Assembly (NCBI GenBank): GCA_019118745.1
Contig: DWYJ01000017.1
Coordinates: forward strand, 46,613 to 110,612
Reading direction: 5' to 3'
Source: Candidatus Desulfovibrio gallistercoris
GTDB lineage: Bacteria > Desulfobacterota > Desulfovibrionia > Desulfovibrionales > Desulfovibrionaceae
DNA length: 64,000 nt
The notes beneath the pieces were generated by a model that searched no databases, had not been told where the DNA came from, and saw only the letters and a list, made by a program, of their open reading frames with translations. The translations under genes and the position numbers were made by a program. This document shows positions 8,208 to 15,655 of this stretch, piece after piece (position 1 is the first letter of the stretch; the number at the start of each line of letters is the position of its first letter).

Positions 8208-9206
8208 TCAAAGGACGGCAGCGACAGCCCTGGTCAGCGTTTCGGCCGCCTGCGCGGCCTCCATGCGCAGGGTGCCTCCTGCCGCGTTCCGGTGTCCGCC
8301 GCCTCCCAATGCGGCGGCGGCAGCCCGTACATCCGTTTCGCCGAAGGAGCGCAAGCTGAATTTGTGGATGCCCGGCGCGTCCTCGCGCAGCAGGGCGGCC
8401 GCCCGCACGCCGGCAAGGCGGCGCATCTGTTCCACAAAGCCTTCCAGGTCTTCCTTGGTTGCTCCACAGCTCTGTAAATCATCCAACTGAACGGCACAAA
8501 AGGCAAGCGTTCCGTCGGTCAAAAGTTGTATGCGCTGCATGAGCCGGGCCCAGAGGCGCATCTTCCCCATGCTCCAGCAGTTTTCCAACTGTTGCCGCAA
8601 CAGGGGGATGTCGCAGCCGTTCTCGACCAGGTGAGCCGCCAGATGCAGGACCGCCGCGCTGGTGTTGCCGTGAGCGAAACCGCCCGTATCCGTGATGAGG
8701 CCCAGGGCCAGGGCCTGACCGAGCCTGCCCTCCAGCGGCAGGCCGGCGCTGATGGCCACATAGGCCACGAGCTGCGCCGTGGCGGCGGCCTGCGGTTCGA
8801 TCCAGTTGGCCAGGCTGCCCATGCCGTCGCTGCCCAGGTGATGGTCGATGTTGCAGGTGGTCAGGCCGGGCAGGGCCTTTTCCAGCTCGTCGCCGAGCCG
8901 GTGCGGTTCGCCGCAGTCCAGCAGCACCGCGGCGGCGGGGCGGAAGGGCAGGCGCTGCAGACTGTCGTGCACGCAGCCGGGCAAGGGGAGGAAGCCGAGG
9001 TAGGGCGGCACGCCGCTTTTGCTGTAGAGCACGCATTCCTTGCCCAGACCTTGCAGCAGGCAGCCCGTGGCCGCCACGGAGCCGAGCGCGTCCCCGTCCG
9101 GATTGACATGCCCGGCGATGATGACGCGGTCCAGCCCGCGCAGGGCGTCGGCCATGCGCGCGGCCGGGGCGCGCCAGGCGTCGGGGATAAGCTCAGTCGG
9201 CTGCAT
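8208..9206 (-). CDS. nrnA: DHH-family phosphoesterase, NrnA type
   Basis: Bifunctional nanoRNase/pApA and 3'-phosphoadenosine 5'-phosphate phosphatase. The 332-residue protein shows AGHVNPDGDALGS near residue 32, VLLDCGEP, the IDHHLGSDGMG block that names the family, GLITDTGGF, and the C-terminal DHHA1 GGGGHRNAAGG. Length fits NrnA. Its start overlaps the end of the DUF503 gene by 14 bases. Removal of pAp matters in cells making PAPS; in sulfate reducers nanoRNA degradation is the likelier role. Confidence 0.9.
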   Translation of the reverse strand: MQPTELIPDAWRAPAARMADALRGLDRVIIAGHVNPDGDALGSVAATGCLLQGLGKECVLYSKSGVPPYLGFLPLPGCVHDSLQRLPFRPAAAVLLDCGEPHRLGDELEKALPGLTTCNIDHHLGSDGMGSLANWIEPQAAATAQLVAYVAISAGLPLEGRLGQALALGLITDTGGFAHGNTSAAVLHLAAHLVENGCDIPLLRQQLENCWSMGKMRLWARLMQRIQLLTDGTLAFCAVQLDDLQSCGATKEDLEGFVEQMRRLAGVRAAALLREDAPGIHKFSLRSFGETDVRAAAAALGGGGHRNAAGGTLRMEAAQAAETLTRAVAAVL

Positions 9207-9492
9207 AGATCTCCACCTCGCTCTCGATCATTTCTTCCGGGCAGACGGCCTCCATCATCAGGGCGCATTTGTCCATGCGGCTGCGCAGATGGCTCTCGCT
9301 GTTGGACAGGGACACCACGGCCAGCCGCAGGCGGGTGAGGCTGTCCTCCGTACCGGCCTCGGCCACGGCCACATTGAAGCGGTTGCGCACCTTTTGCTTG
9401 AGGCTGTTGGCCACGCGGCGCTTGGCCTTGAGATTGTCGTTGCCGTGCAGGGCGAATTCCACCGTCAGCACGGCCATGAACATCATTGACAT
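9193..9492 (-). CDS. DUF503 (YlxP-like) protein
   Basis: 99 residues from MSMMFMAVLTVEFALHG; AGAGAGG lies just before the ATG at 9492. The pattern of a short beta strand, DNLKAKRR and a KVRNRFNVAVAE block is that of the DUF503 family, which sits beside infB and rbfA in many bacteria and is thought to touch ribosome maturation. Here it is the first gene of the minus-strand operon and runs straight into nrnA. rbfA is not found between them. Confidence 0.85.
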   Translation of the reverse strand: MSMMFMAVLTVEFALHGNDNLKAKRRVANSLKQKVRNRFNVAVAEAGTEDSLTRLRLAVVSLSNSESHLRSRMDKCALMMEAVCPEEMIESEVEIYAAD

Positions 9493-9707
9493 TTTGCCTC
9501 TCTTTTGCGTATCTGCCGCGACTATGCCCAAATGCCTCCGTTCCCGCAAGGGGAGCGGGCGCGGAAGAGGGCATGCGTCCCGGCGGCATCCGCTCCGTGT
9601 GCGGCTTGACACTGCTGTTGAATTTGAATACACGTAAAATGCTCGGAATAATGTTTTTTCTCAGGGAAAAGAACCGTCCCCGCCGGGTCTGGTGAAGGAA
9701 GCGCGAT

Positions 9708-10238
9708 ATGGATTTTGGAAGCAGTTTGCGGAAGCACAGAAAGGAAAGAAAGTTGACGCTGGCTGCACTGGGCAAGCTGACCGGCCTGTCCATCTCCTAT
9801 CTCAGCAAACTGGAGAACGGCGTCTCCACGCCTTCGCTGGCGAATATGCAGAAGCTGTGCGAAGCCCTGCAGATCTCCATGATCGATCTGCTGGATGAAC
9901 GCTTTCCCAGCGGCGAGAAGATCCTGGCCCGCTATAACGAGCAGCCGAACATTTTTTCCACCGAGTCCGGCGTGCTGTACAATACCCTGTTCGACAAGTC
10001 CCCCAAGGCCAAGATCGTCAGCATGATCATCGACGAGGACAATTTTCAGGAAGAGATGTCCTGGGGCCATCACTACGATGAATTCGGCATCGTGGTGGAG
10101 GGGGCCATGAATCTGGTCATTGGCGAGGATTCTTACGCCATGACGCCGGGAGACGTCATCTTCATCAAGGCGCACACCATCCACAAGTACCGCAAGACCG
10201 CTCCGGGACGCTGCGTCTCTTTCTGGATATACGTGTGA
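9708..10238 (+). CDS. XRE-family HTH regulator with C-terminal cupin domain
   Basis: 176 residues. The N-terminal helix-turn-helix (RKERKLTLAALGKLTGLSIS) spans about residues 10-60 and a cupin fold spans 105-175 (EFGIVVEGAMNLVIGEDSY, then MTPGDVIFIKAHTIHKYR). HTH-cupin proteins of this size usually control amino acid or small-molecule catabolism and sense a ligand in the cupin. It is divergent from the DUF503 operon and convergent with the MFS/serine dehydratase operon, for which it is the obvious candidate regulator. A TTGACA at 9606-9611 could be its -35 box. Confidence 0.9.
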   Translation: MDFGSSLRKHRKERKLTLAALGKLTGLSISYLSKLENGVSTPSLANMQKLCEALQISMIDLLDERFPSGEKILARYNEQPNIFSTESGVLYNTLFDKSPKAKIVSMIIDEDNFQEEMSWGHHYDEFGIVVEGAMNLVIGEDSYAMTPGDVIFIKAHTIHKYRKTAPGRCVSFWIYV

Positions 10239-10295
10239 GGCGCTGCGGCGCAGCACGTCTTTTCTCCGCCGGCTTCCGTACCCGGCAGGAGTGAG

Positions 10296-10331
10296 AAAAG
10301 CCCCTTGCGGCAGTTGCCGCAGGGGGCTTTT
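10296..10331. terminator. Bidirectional terminator between regulator and MFS gene
   Basis: A 17-bp near-perfect stem (AAAAGCCCCTTGCGGCA / TGCCGCAGGGGGCTTTT) flanked by A and T runs. It serves the plus-strand regulator and, reversed, the minus-strand MFS gene. Confidence 0.85.
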
Positions 10332-10385
10332 CGTGAGGAGGAGAGGGGCGGCAGACGCTGAAGGTCTGCCGCTCCCCGGCTGGTG

Positions 10386-11681
10386 TCAGGCGTTGGGGGT
10401 GAGGAACTTCTTGTTGGTCTCCGGGGCGAACATCTGGCAGATGAGCCCACCTGCCACCAGGGCCGCGATGCAGCCGGCCAGGGCGGCATTGGTGCCCCAG
10501 GCGTCAAGCACGATGGGGAGCAGGAAGGTCGCCCCCGCCGCGCCTATGCGGCTGCAGGCGATGGTGAAGCCGATGCCGCAGCCCCGGATCTCCGTGGGGA
10601 AGAGTTCGGGCGGGTAGGCGTATTCCAGCACCGATGCCGCGGCGATGGTGAAGCTGAAGACGGAGATCAGTAGGGTGATGGCCATCGCCGAGGACGTGGG
10701 CACGAAAATGATGGCCAGCAGCGCCAGCGCGCAGAGGTAGAACGTCGAGATCAGGAAGCCCCGGCGGGAGACCTTGTCCACGATCCAGGTGCCGAACATG
10801 ACCCCGGCAAAGAGGAAGACGTTGAAGACGATGCCCGAGGTATAGGGGTCTTCCATGTTGAAGTTCTTGAAAATGATGGGCAGGAAGATGCTGAGCGAAA
10901 AGTAGGGGATGACCTGGAAGGCGTAGAAGGAACCGGAAACGAGGCTTCTGGTGCGCCAGCGGGGACTGAAGAGATCCTGCCAGCCGAGTTGCGTGGTCTG
11001 CTGCGGCAGGGGCGGGATGCAGTAGCCTTCGCCGAGGTGCGTGCGGATGACCTGTTGCGCGTCCGCCTCACGATTCTTGCCCATGAGCCAGATGGGGGAT
11101 TCCGGGGTGCCGTAGCGCACGAAGAGCGAGATGAAGGACGGCACCGCGCAGCTCAGCAGGATCCAGCGCCAGCCGGCCTCTTGCAGGAAGTAGCCCGTGA
11201 TGTAGGCGCTGACGTAGCCTGCGGCCCAAATGGCCTGCATGAAGCCCAGCGCCCTGGCCCGCTGCTTGAGCGGCGTCCATTCGCTGACCAGAGTGACGCC
11301 CACGGCGTAATCCGCGCCGATGGCCAGCCCCAGCAGCAGTCGCAGAGCCAGCAGCTGGCCCGCGCTGCTGACGAAGTACTGCAGGATGGAGACGGCGGCA
11401 AAGATCAGCATGGTATACTGATAGATGGCCTGACGTCCGAAGCGGTCGACGATGGGGCCGGCAAAGAGACTGCCGAACATGAGGCCGAACAGGGATGCCG
11501 CGCCGATGAGGCCCAGCGTCCAGGATGTCAGACCCAGTTCTGTGGTGGCCAGGCTGAGGGCGATGCCGATGGAGCCGAGCATGAAGCCATCGCTGTACTG
11601 ACCGAACACCCCGCCCAGCAAGACCTTCCAGTGGAGCCTGCCAAAAGGCGCTTCTTCATAACTGACGGAAACTGTGGACAT
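10386..11681 (-). CDS. MFS transporter, sugar/organic-acid porter type
   Basis: 431 residues with 12 hydrophobic segments in two halves. Family motifs are GPIVDRFGRQ in the loop between helices 2 and 3, RLLLGLAIGADYAVG in helix 4 and YPPELFPTEIRGCGIG in the second half, the last typical of the metabolite:H+ symporter and sugar porter groups. AAAGGAGGT lies six bases before the ATG at 11681. It starts 13 bases after serine dehydratase on the same strand, so serine or a related compound is a reasonable substrate guess, but the sequence does not prove it. Confidence 0.85.
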   Translation of the reverse strand: MSTVSVSYEEAPFGRLHWKVLLGGVFGQYSDGFMLGSIGIALSLATTELGLTSWTLGLIGAASLFGLMFGSLFAGPIVDRFGRQAIYQYTMLIFAAVSILQYFVSSAGQLLALRLLLGLAIGADYAVGVTLVSEWTPLKQRARALGFMQAIWAAGYVSAYITGYFLQEAGWRWILLSCAVPSFISLFVRYGTPESPIWLMGKNREADAQQVIRTHLGEGYCIPPLPQQTTQLGWQDLFSPRWRTRSLVSGSFYAFQVIPYFSLSIFLPIIFKNFNMEDPYTSGIVFNVFLFAGVMFGTWIVDKVSRRGFLISTFYLCALALLAIIFVPTSSAMAITLLISVFSFTIAAASVLEYAYPPELFPTEIRGCGIGFTIACSRIGAAGATFLLPIVLDAWGTNAALAGCIAALVAGGLICQMFAPETNKKFLTPNA

Positions 11682-11694
11682 GGAGCGACCTCCT

Positions 11695-13275
11695 TTATCT
11701 GGTTTGCTGTCGTTTTGCCTGAAGATCCGTTTCGATCTGCCGTGCCTTTGCCGTGAGGCAGAGGCCGCCGAGGCCGGTGCAGCGCAGCTCGCGGGGCAGC
11801 ATGGTCCCCACCGAGTACATGGCCTGAATGGTCTGATCCAGGGGGATGACCGCATCAAAACCGGCATGCGCCATATTGGCGGCGATGAAGGAATTGCCCA
11901 CGGCAGTGGAGTTTCGATTGATGCAGGGGATGTCGACGCAGCCCGCCACGGGGTCGCAGACGAGCCCCAGCATGTTTTGCAGGGCCAGTGAGGCCCCCTG
12001 CAGGGCCGTGCGGACATCGCTGCCCAGATAATGCGAGACGATGGCGGCCCCCATGCAGCTTGCCGCGCCGATCTCCGCCTGGCAGGCCGCCACTTCGGCC
12101 GCGAACGTGGCCTGGCTGGCAATGAAGACGCCCACAAGGCCGGCGCAGAGCAGCGCTTTTGCGGCTTCCTGCTCGTCTGTCTCGCCAAGGCCCGTGAGGC
12201 CGAAGAGGATACCGGGGATGACTCCGCAGGAACCGGCGGTCGGGGCGGCCACCACACGGCCCATGGCGCTGTTGTTCTCCATGACGGCAGTGGCGTAGAT
12301 GATGCCGCGCCCGATATGCCCCATGTCCGTCATGCTCCCGGCGCGGGCATGCAGCTTGGCCGCGCTGGGCGTGATGAAGCCTGCGCTTTCCAGCCCCTCG
12401 CCCAGACCGGCGGTGATGGCCTCCCGCATGATCCTCACAAGGCGCGCCGCATAGGCCAGCACTTCTTCTTCCGTCCAGCCGCTGCGGGCGCATTCGTAGC
12501 GTACGGCCGCCTGCCAAAGCGGCATGGGCGAAGTTTCCAGAAAGTGCTGCAGTTCCTCCGCCGTACGGAAGGGCGTCCTGTCCTCCGGCTGGGCCGTCAC
12601 CGGCAGGATGGCCGGCACGTGCATGAAGTTGATGCCCTGCTCCCGGCTGGCAGCCGCAAGGCATTGCATCAGCTCTGCGGACGGACTCTGCGTGAGGCCG
12701 ATATGCAGCAGCTCGCCGTCTCGCGTCCGGCTGAGGACATGCTCAAGCCCCGCCAGCAGCGGCGTCAGCGCGTCCAGACGTCCGGCCTCGCCGTCGGGCG
12801 CAAGGAAAAGGAGCTCGTGGGCGTCGCCGGCGCAGTTCAGGGCGTGGCCGTTGAGCGAACGGACGGCGAACATGCCGCCGCCCACGGACCACGAGCTGAC
12901 GGAAAGCCTTCTGCCGCTGGCCGCGTCGGCGAGTTCGACGACGCTCAGGTTGGGATGATCGAGCGGCATGTCCACGATCTCGATGGACAGCGTGATGCCT
13001 TTTTCCTTCAGGCGGACAAGGGAGTGGCGGAAGTCGGGATCAGTGACCTCCATACCGAGCAGGCCGGCGACCAGGGCGATGTCCGATTTTTGCCCCTTAT
13101 AGACGCCCGCATAGGAGCCCTTTTGCGGAAAAAGGATGCGAACGGCGGAGAACTGCGGCATCAGATGATGGATAAAGTAGCCGATCCTCCACGGGCCTGC
13201 CGTGTGCGAACTGGACGGCCCCGTCATGATGGGCCCCAGAACGTCGTTGAAAATGCTCACTGCCGGGGATTGCAT
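11695..13275 (-). CDS. sdaA: L-serine ammonia-lyase, iron-sulfur type, single chain
   Basis: Deaminates L-serine to pyruvate and ammonia using a [4Fe-4S] cluster. The beta domain comes first (GPIMTGPSSSHTAGPWRIG) and the alpha domain second (SAGFITPSAAKLHARAG, APTAGSCGVIPG, LVCDPVAGCVDIPC), giving 526 residues. The cluster cysteines SCG, DPVAGC and PCINRN are present. The start at MQSPAV has GAGGT four bases upstream. The open frame extends 30 codons further, but only through AT-rich palindromic operator-like DNA, so I rejected that extension. Transcribed with the MFS transporter. Confidence 0.93.
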   Translation of the reverse strand: MQSPAVSIFNDVLGPIMTGPSSSHTAGPWRIGYFIHHLMPQFSAVRILFPQKGSYAGVYKGQKSDIALVAGLLGMEVTDPDFRHSLVRLKEKGITLSIEIVDMPLDHPNLSVVELADAASGRRLSVSSWSVGGGMFAVRSLNGHALNCAGDAHELLFLAPDGEAGRLDALTPLLAGLEHVLSRTRDGELLHIGLTQSPSAELMQCLAAASREQGINFMHVPAILPVTAQPEDRTPFRTAEELQHFLETSPMPLWQAAVRYECARSGWTEEEVLAYAARLVRIMREAITAGLGEGLESAGFITPSAAKLHARAGSMTDMGHIGRGIIYATAVMENNSAMGRVVAAPTAGSCGVIPGILFGLTGLGETDEQEAAKALLCAGLVGVFIASQATFAAEVAACQAEIGAASCMGAAIVSHYLGSDVRTALQGASLALQNMLGLVCDPVAGCVDIPCINRNSTAVGNSFIAANMAHAGFDAVIPLDQTIQAMYSVGTMLPRELRCTGLGGLCLTAKARQIETDLQAKRQQTR

Positions 13276-13295
13276 GTTGACCTCATATTTTTTTA

Positions 13296-13422
13296 TTGGA
13301 AAATTTTTCTCGATTTTTTTCTCAAAATTTGTCTTAACTGGCTTTTTGGAGGGAAAATTTTCCAATGAGATACTTTTTCTTGTTACTATGGAGAATTTTC
13401 CTATGAGTCAATAAAATTTTCC
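13296..13422. promoter_or_regulatory. Four GGAAAATTTTCC-type operator-like sites upstream of sdaA
   Basis: Sites at 13296-13308 (TTGGAAAATTTTT), 13352-13363 (GGAAAATTTTCC), 13390-13401 (GGAGAATTTTCC) and 13413-13422 (AAAATTTTCC). Three are followed by a shared ATGA-like extension in the same orientation; the first is inverted. Centre distances are about 54, 38 and 21 bases, the last equal to two helical turns. The block lies in the AT-rich promoter region of the serine dehydratase/MFS operon. The HTH-cupin protein at 9708 is the natural candidate binder. Confidence 0.6.
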
Positions 13423-13540
13423 AAATGAAGGAAAAAACTAGGGGGTTTTGTCGCTCCCAAAGGCAAAAACTTCAGAGGTCAGCACAGGACTTGCCGACAG
13501 AAACTCATTGGAAGCACAGGATTTTTTCTGAAATGAGAGA

Positions 13541-13585
13541 TCGTACGGTTGGACGCGCAAGGCGTTCCAAACGGAAAATGCTCTA
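13541..13585 (-). repeat. MITE-like dispersed repeat, one-end fragment (R3)
   Basis: Ends CGTTCCAAACGGAAAATGCTCTA, the same terminus as the copies at 5663 and 26054 in the same orientation. The remainder of the element is not recognisable. It lies between the sdaA promoter region and the terminator of the flx-hdr operon. Confidence 0.55.
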
Positions 13586-13631
13586 AGAAGAAGCGGCTGC
13601 GCGAGAGAAGGGGCAGTCGCGCGGTGGGGAT

Positions 13632-13663
13632 AAAAAAAGGCGGTGGAGCCAGGCTCCACCGCC
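13632..13663 (-). terminator. Terminator of the hdr-flx operon
   Basis: GGCGGTGGAGCC and GGCTCCACCGCC form a perfect 12-bp stem with a one-base loop. On the minus strand it is followed by seven T. It lies 27 bases after the flxA stop. Confidence 0.88.
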
Positions 13664-13689
13664 ATATGTGAGGCATCACGCCGCGGGAA

Positions 13690-14577
13690 CTAGAGTTCCG
13701 GCGGCAGACCGTTGAGCTGCTTCAGCGTGAAGACGGGGCCGTCGATGCAGACATAGTGGCTGCCGATGTTGCAGCGGCCGCAGATGCCGATGCCGCACTT
13801 CATGCGCTTTTCCAGCGTGGTCACGATGTTCTCATGCTGGAAGCCCAGCTTTTCCAGGGCCTGCAGCGTGAACTTGATCATGATCGGCGGGCCGCAGAGC
13901 ACGGCCACGCAGTTGTCCGGCTTGGGGCCGATCTCGGTCAGCACGTTGGGGATGAGGCCCACCTTGTGCTGCCAGCCTTCGGCCGGATTGTCGATGCAGA
14001 GGTGGCAATCCAGGTCGGGATTGTCCAGCCAGCCCTGCAGCTCGTAGCTGAAGGCCATATCGCTGGGGCTCTTGGCGCCGTACAGCAGGCTGACCTTGCC
14101 GTAATCCTTCTTGCGTTCGAGGATGTGCAGCATGATGGTACGGATAGGAGCCATACCGATGCCGCCGCCCACGAAGAAGATGTTTTTGCCCTTCCAGTCC
14201 TCGTAGGGGAAGAAGTTGCCAAGGGGAGCGCGCACGCCCACCTTGTCCCCGGCGGAGAGGCGGTGGATGGTGGAGGTCACTTCACCGGCCTGCATGACGG
14301 AGAACTGGAGGTAATCCTTCATGGACGGCGGCGAATTGATGACGAAGGTGGACTCGCCGGCGCCGAAGACCGAGAGCTGGCCCACCTGGCCGGGTTCGTA
14401 CTTGAAATTGGCCATCTGCTCAGGATCGTCGATCACGACGCGAATGGTCTTGATGTTGCCCGTTTCCTGAATGGTTTCCACCACAGTGGCCGCCATGGGC
14501 TTGTAGGGATTGCCCTGCGGGAGCGGACGGGGGGTCAGCTCGCGCAGCATCCCTTCCTTTTTGCTTTGAGTCGCCAT
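13690..14577 (-). CDS. flxA: FlxA: FAD/NAD(P)H-binding subunit of the Flx-Hdr complex
   Basis: 295 residues related to anaerobic sulfite reductase subunit B and ferredoxin-NADP reductases. An FAD-binding barrel comes first (STFVINSPPS), then the NAD fold (FFVGGGIGMAPIRTIMLH and VAVLCGPPIMIKFTLQAL) and a C-terminal [2Fe-2S] motif (MKCGIGICGRCNIG...YVCIDGPV). In the Flx-Hdr complex of sulfate reducers this subunit links the NADH pool to HdrA flavin-based electron bifurcation involving ferredoxin and the DsrC disulfide. It is the last gene of the operon, 10 bases after flxB. Confidence 0.9.
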   Translation of the reverse strand: MATQSKKEGMLRELTPRPLPQGNPYKPMAATVVETIQETGNIKTIRVVIDDPEQMANFKYEPGQVGQLSVFGAGESTFVINSPPSMKDYLQFSVMQAGEVTSTIHRLSAGDKVGVRAPLGNFFPYEDWKGKNIFFVGGGIGMAPIRTIMLHILERKKDYGKVSLLYGAKSPSDMAFSYELQGWLDNPDLDCHLCIDNPAEGWQHKVGLIPNVLTEIGPKPDNCVAVLCGPPIMIKFTLQALEKLGFQHENIVTTLEKRMKCGIGICGRCNIGSHYVCIDGPVFTLKQLNGLPPEL

Positions 14578-14587
14578 GTCTTAACCT

Positions 14588-15655
14588 CTACTTAGCGGCC
14601 TTGTCGGCGTTGATGGCATCCAGCACGATCTGGCGAATGTCCAGGCTCACGGGGCAGTTGCTGATGCAGCGGCCGCAGCCGTTGCAGGAGAAGGTTCCCC
14701 AGTTCTCCGGATAGGTGGAGAACTTGTGGGAGACGCGGTTACGCATGCGCAGGGCCTTTTCCATACGCGTGTTGTGACCGCTGGCCTCGCGGGTGAACAG
14801 GGGCGACATGCAGTTGTCCCAGGTCCGCAGGCGGCGTCCGCCCTTTTCGCTGGTGGCTTCGCCTTCGTCCGTGATGTTGAAGCAGTAGCAGGTGGGGCAG
14901 AAGTAGGTGCAGGCCCCGCAGGACAGGCAGCGGTCGGTCTCGCGGGTCCAGAAGTCCACATCGGTGAACTTGGCCGCCACCTTGGCCGGCGCGTCCTTGA
15001 GGTTGGGGGCCTTGACCAGCGTGGCCCACGCAGCCTTGCGCACATCTTCCATTTCCTTGAAGCGGTCCGCGCCGTCATCAAGGCCGCTGCCTTCCAGCAG
15101 GGCGTCGCCCTTGGGGGTGATGCCCTGGAGGATGTAGCCGTCGCTGAGTTCGGTCATCAGGATGTCGGAACCTTCCGGAGAGGAAGGACCGCCGCCCACC
15201 CAGTGGCAGAAACAGGTGTTGCAGCCGCTGTTGCAGGTGAGGGTGATGACGGTCAGCTTTTCACGCCGCGCCTTGTAGTAGGGGTCGGCGATGGGGCCTT
15301 TCAGATAGGGACGGTCCAGCGTGACGTAGCCGCGGGCGTCGCAGGGACGGGCCGCAAAGACGACCGTGGTCTCGGCCTGCGGGGTGTCGTCCAGTTCCAG
15401 CTTGACGTTCTGCGGATTGGCCTTGTCCTTGACCTTGCGGTAGCTGACAAGGGTCTCGCACTGGGGCAGCACGGCGGCCTTGGCGGGCACGGTGGCCTTT
15501 TCCAGCGTGAATTCCTTGCCTTCCTTCCACGGTTCGAAGACCACGGAACGCTTGTCGGCGGGCTTCACCACAGGGGCCAGCACACGGGCGTCCTTGGAGA
15601 GGTGAGCCAGAAACGCCGGGAGGCCCTCAGGCTTTACAAATCGGGTGATGCTCAT
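14588..15655 (-). CDS. flxB: FlxB: 4Fe-4S subunit of the Flx-Hdr complex
   Basis: 355 residues, similar to anaerobic sulfite reductase subunit A. Two [4Fe-4S] motifs sit in the C-terminal half (CLSCGACTYFCPTCYC and CNGCGRCISNCPV); upstream there is another Cys group (CNSGCNTCFC). The ATG at 15655 overlaps the stop of the preceding gene in an ATGA and has GGGAG five bases upstream, so I prefer it to the GTG two codons earlier. It passes electrons between FlxA and the FlxC/HdrA clusters. Cytoplasmic. Confidence 0.9.
   Translation of the reverse strand: MSITRFVKPEGLPAFLAHLSKDARVLAPVVKPADKRSVVFEPWKEGKEFTLEKATVPAKAAVLPQCETLVSYRKVKDKANPQNVKLELDDTPQAETTVVFAARPCDARGYVTLDRPYLKGPIADPYYKARREKLTVITLTCNSGCNTCFCHWVGGGPSSPEGSDILMTELSDGYILQGITPKGDALLEGSGLDDGADRFKEMEDVRKAAWATLVKAPNLKDAPAKVAAKFTDVDFWTRETDRCLSCGACTYFCPTCYCFNITDEGEATSEKGGRRLRTWDNCMSPLFTREASGHNTRMEKALRMRNRVSHKFSTYPENWGTFSCNGCGRCISNCPVSLDIRQIVLDAINADKAAK

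Noticed and set aside
13276..13365. N-terminal extension of serine dehydratase (30 codons)
   Set aside because: Lys/Phe/Asn-rich translation of AT-rich palindromic operator DNA; the internal ATG at 13275 has a good ribosome site and matches the family start.
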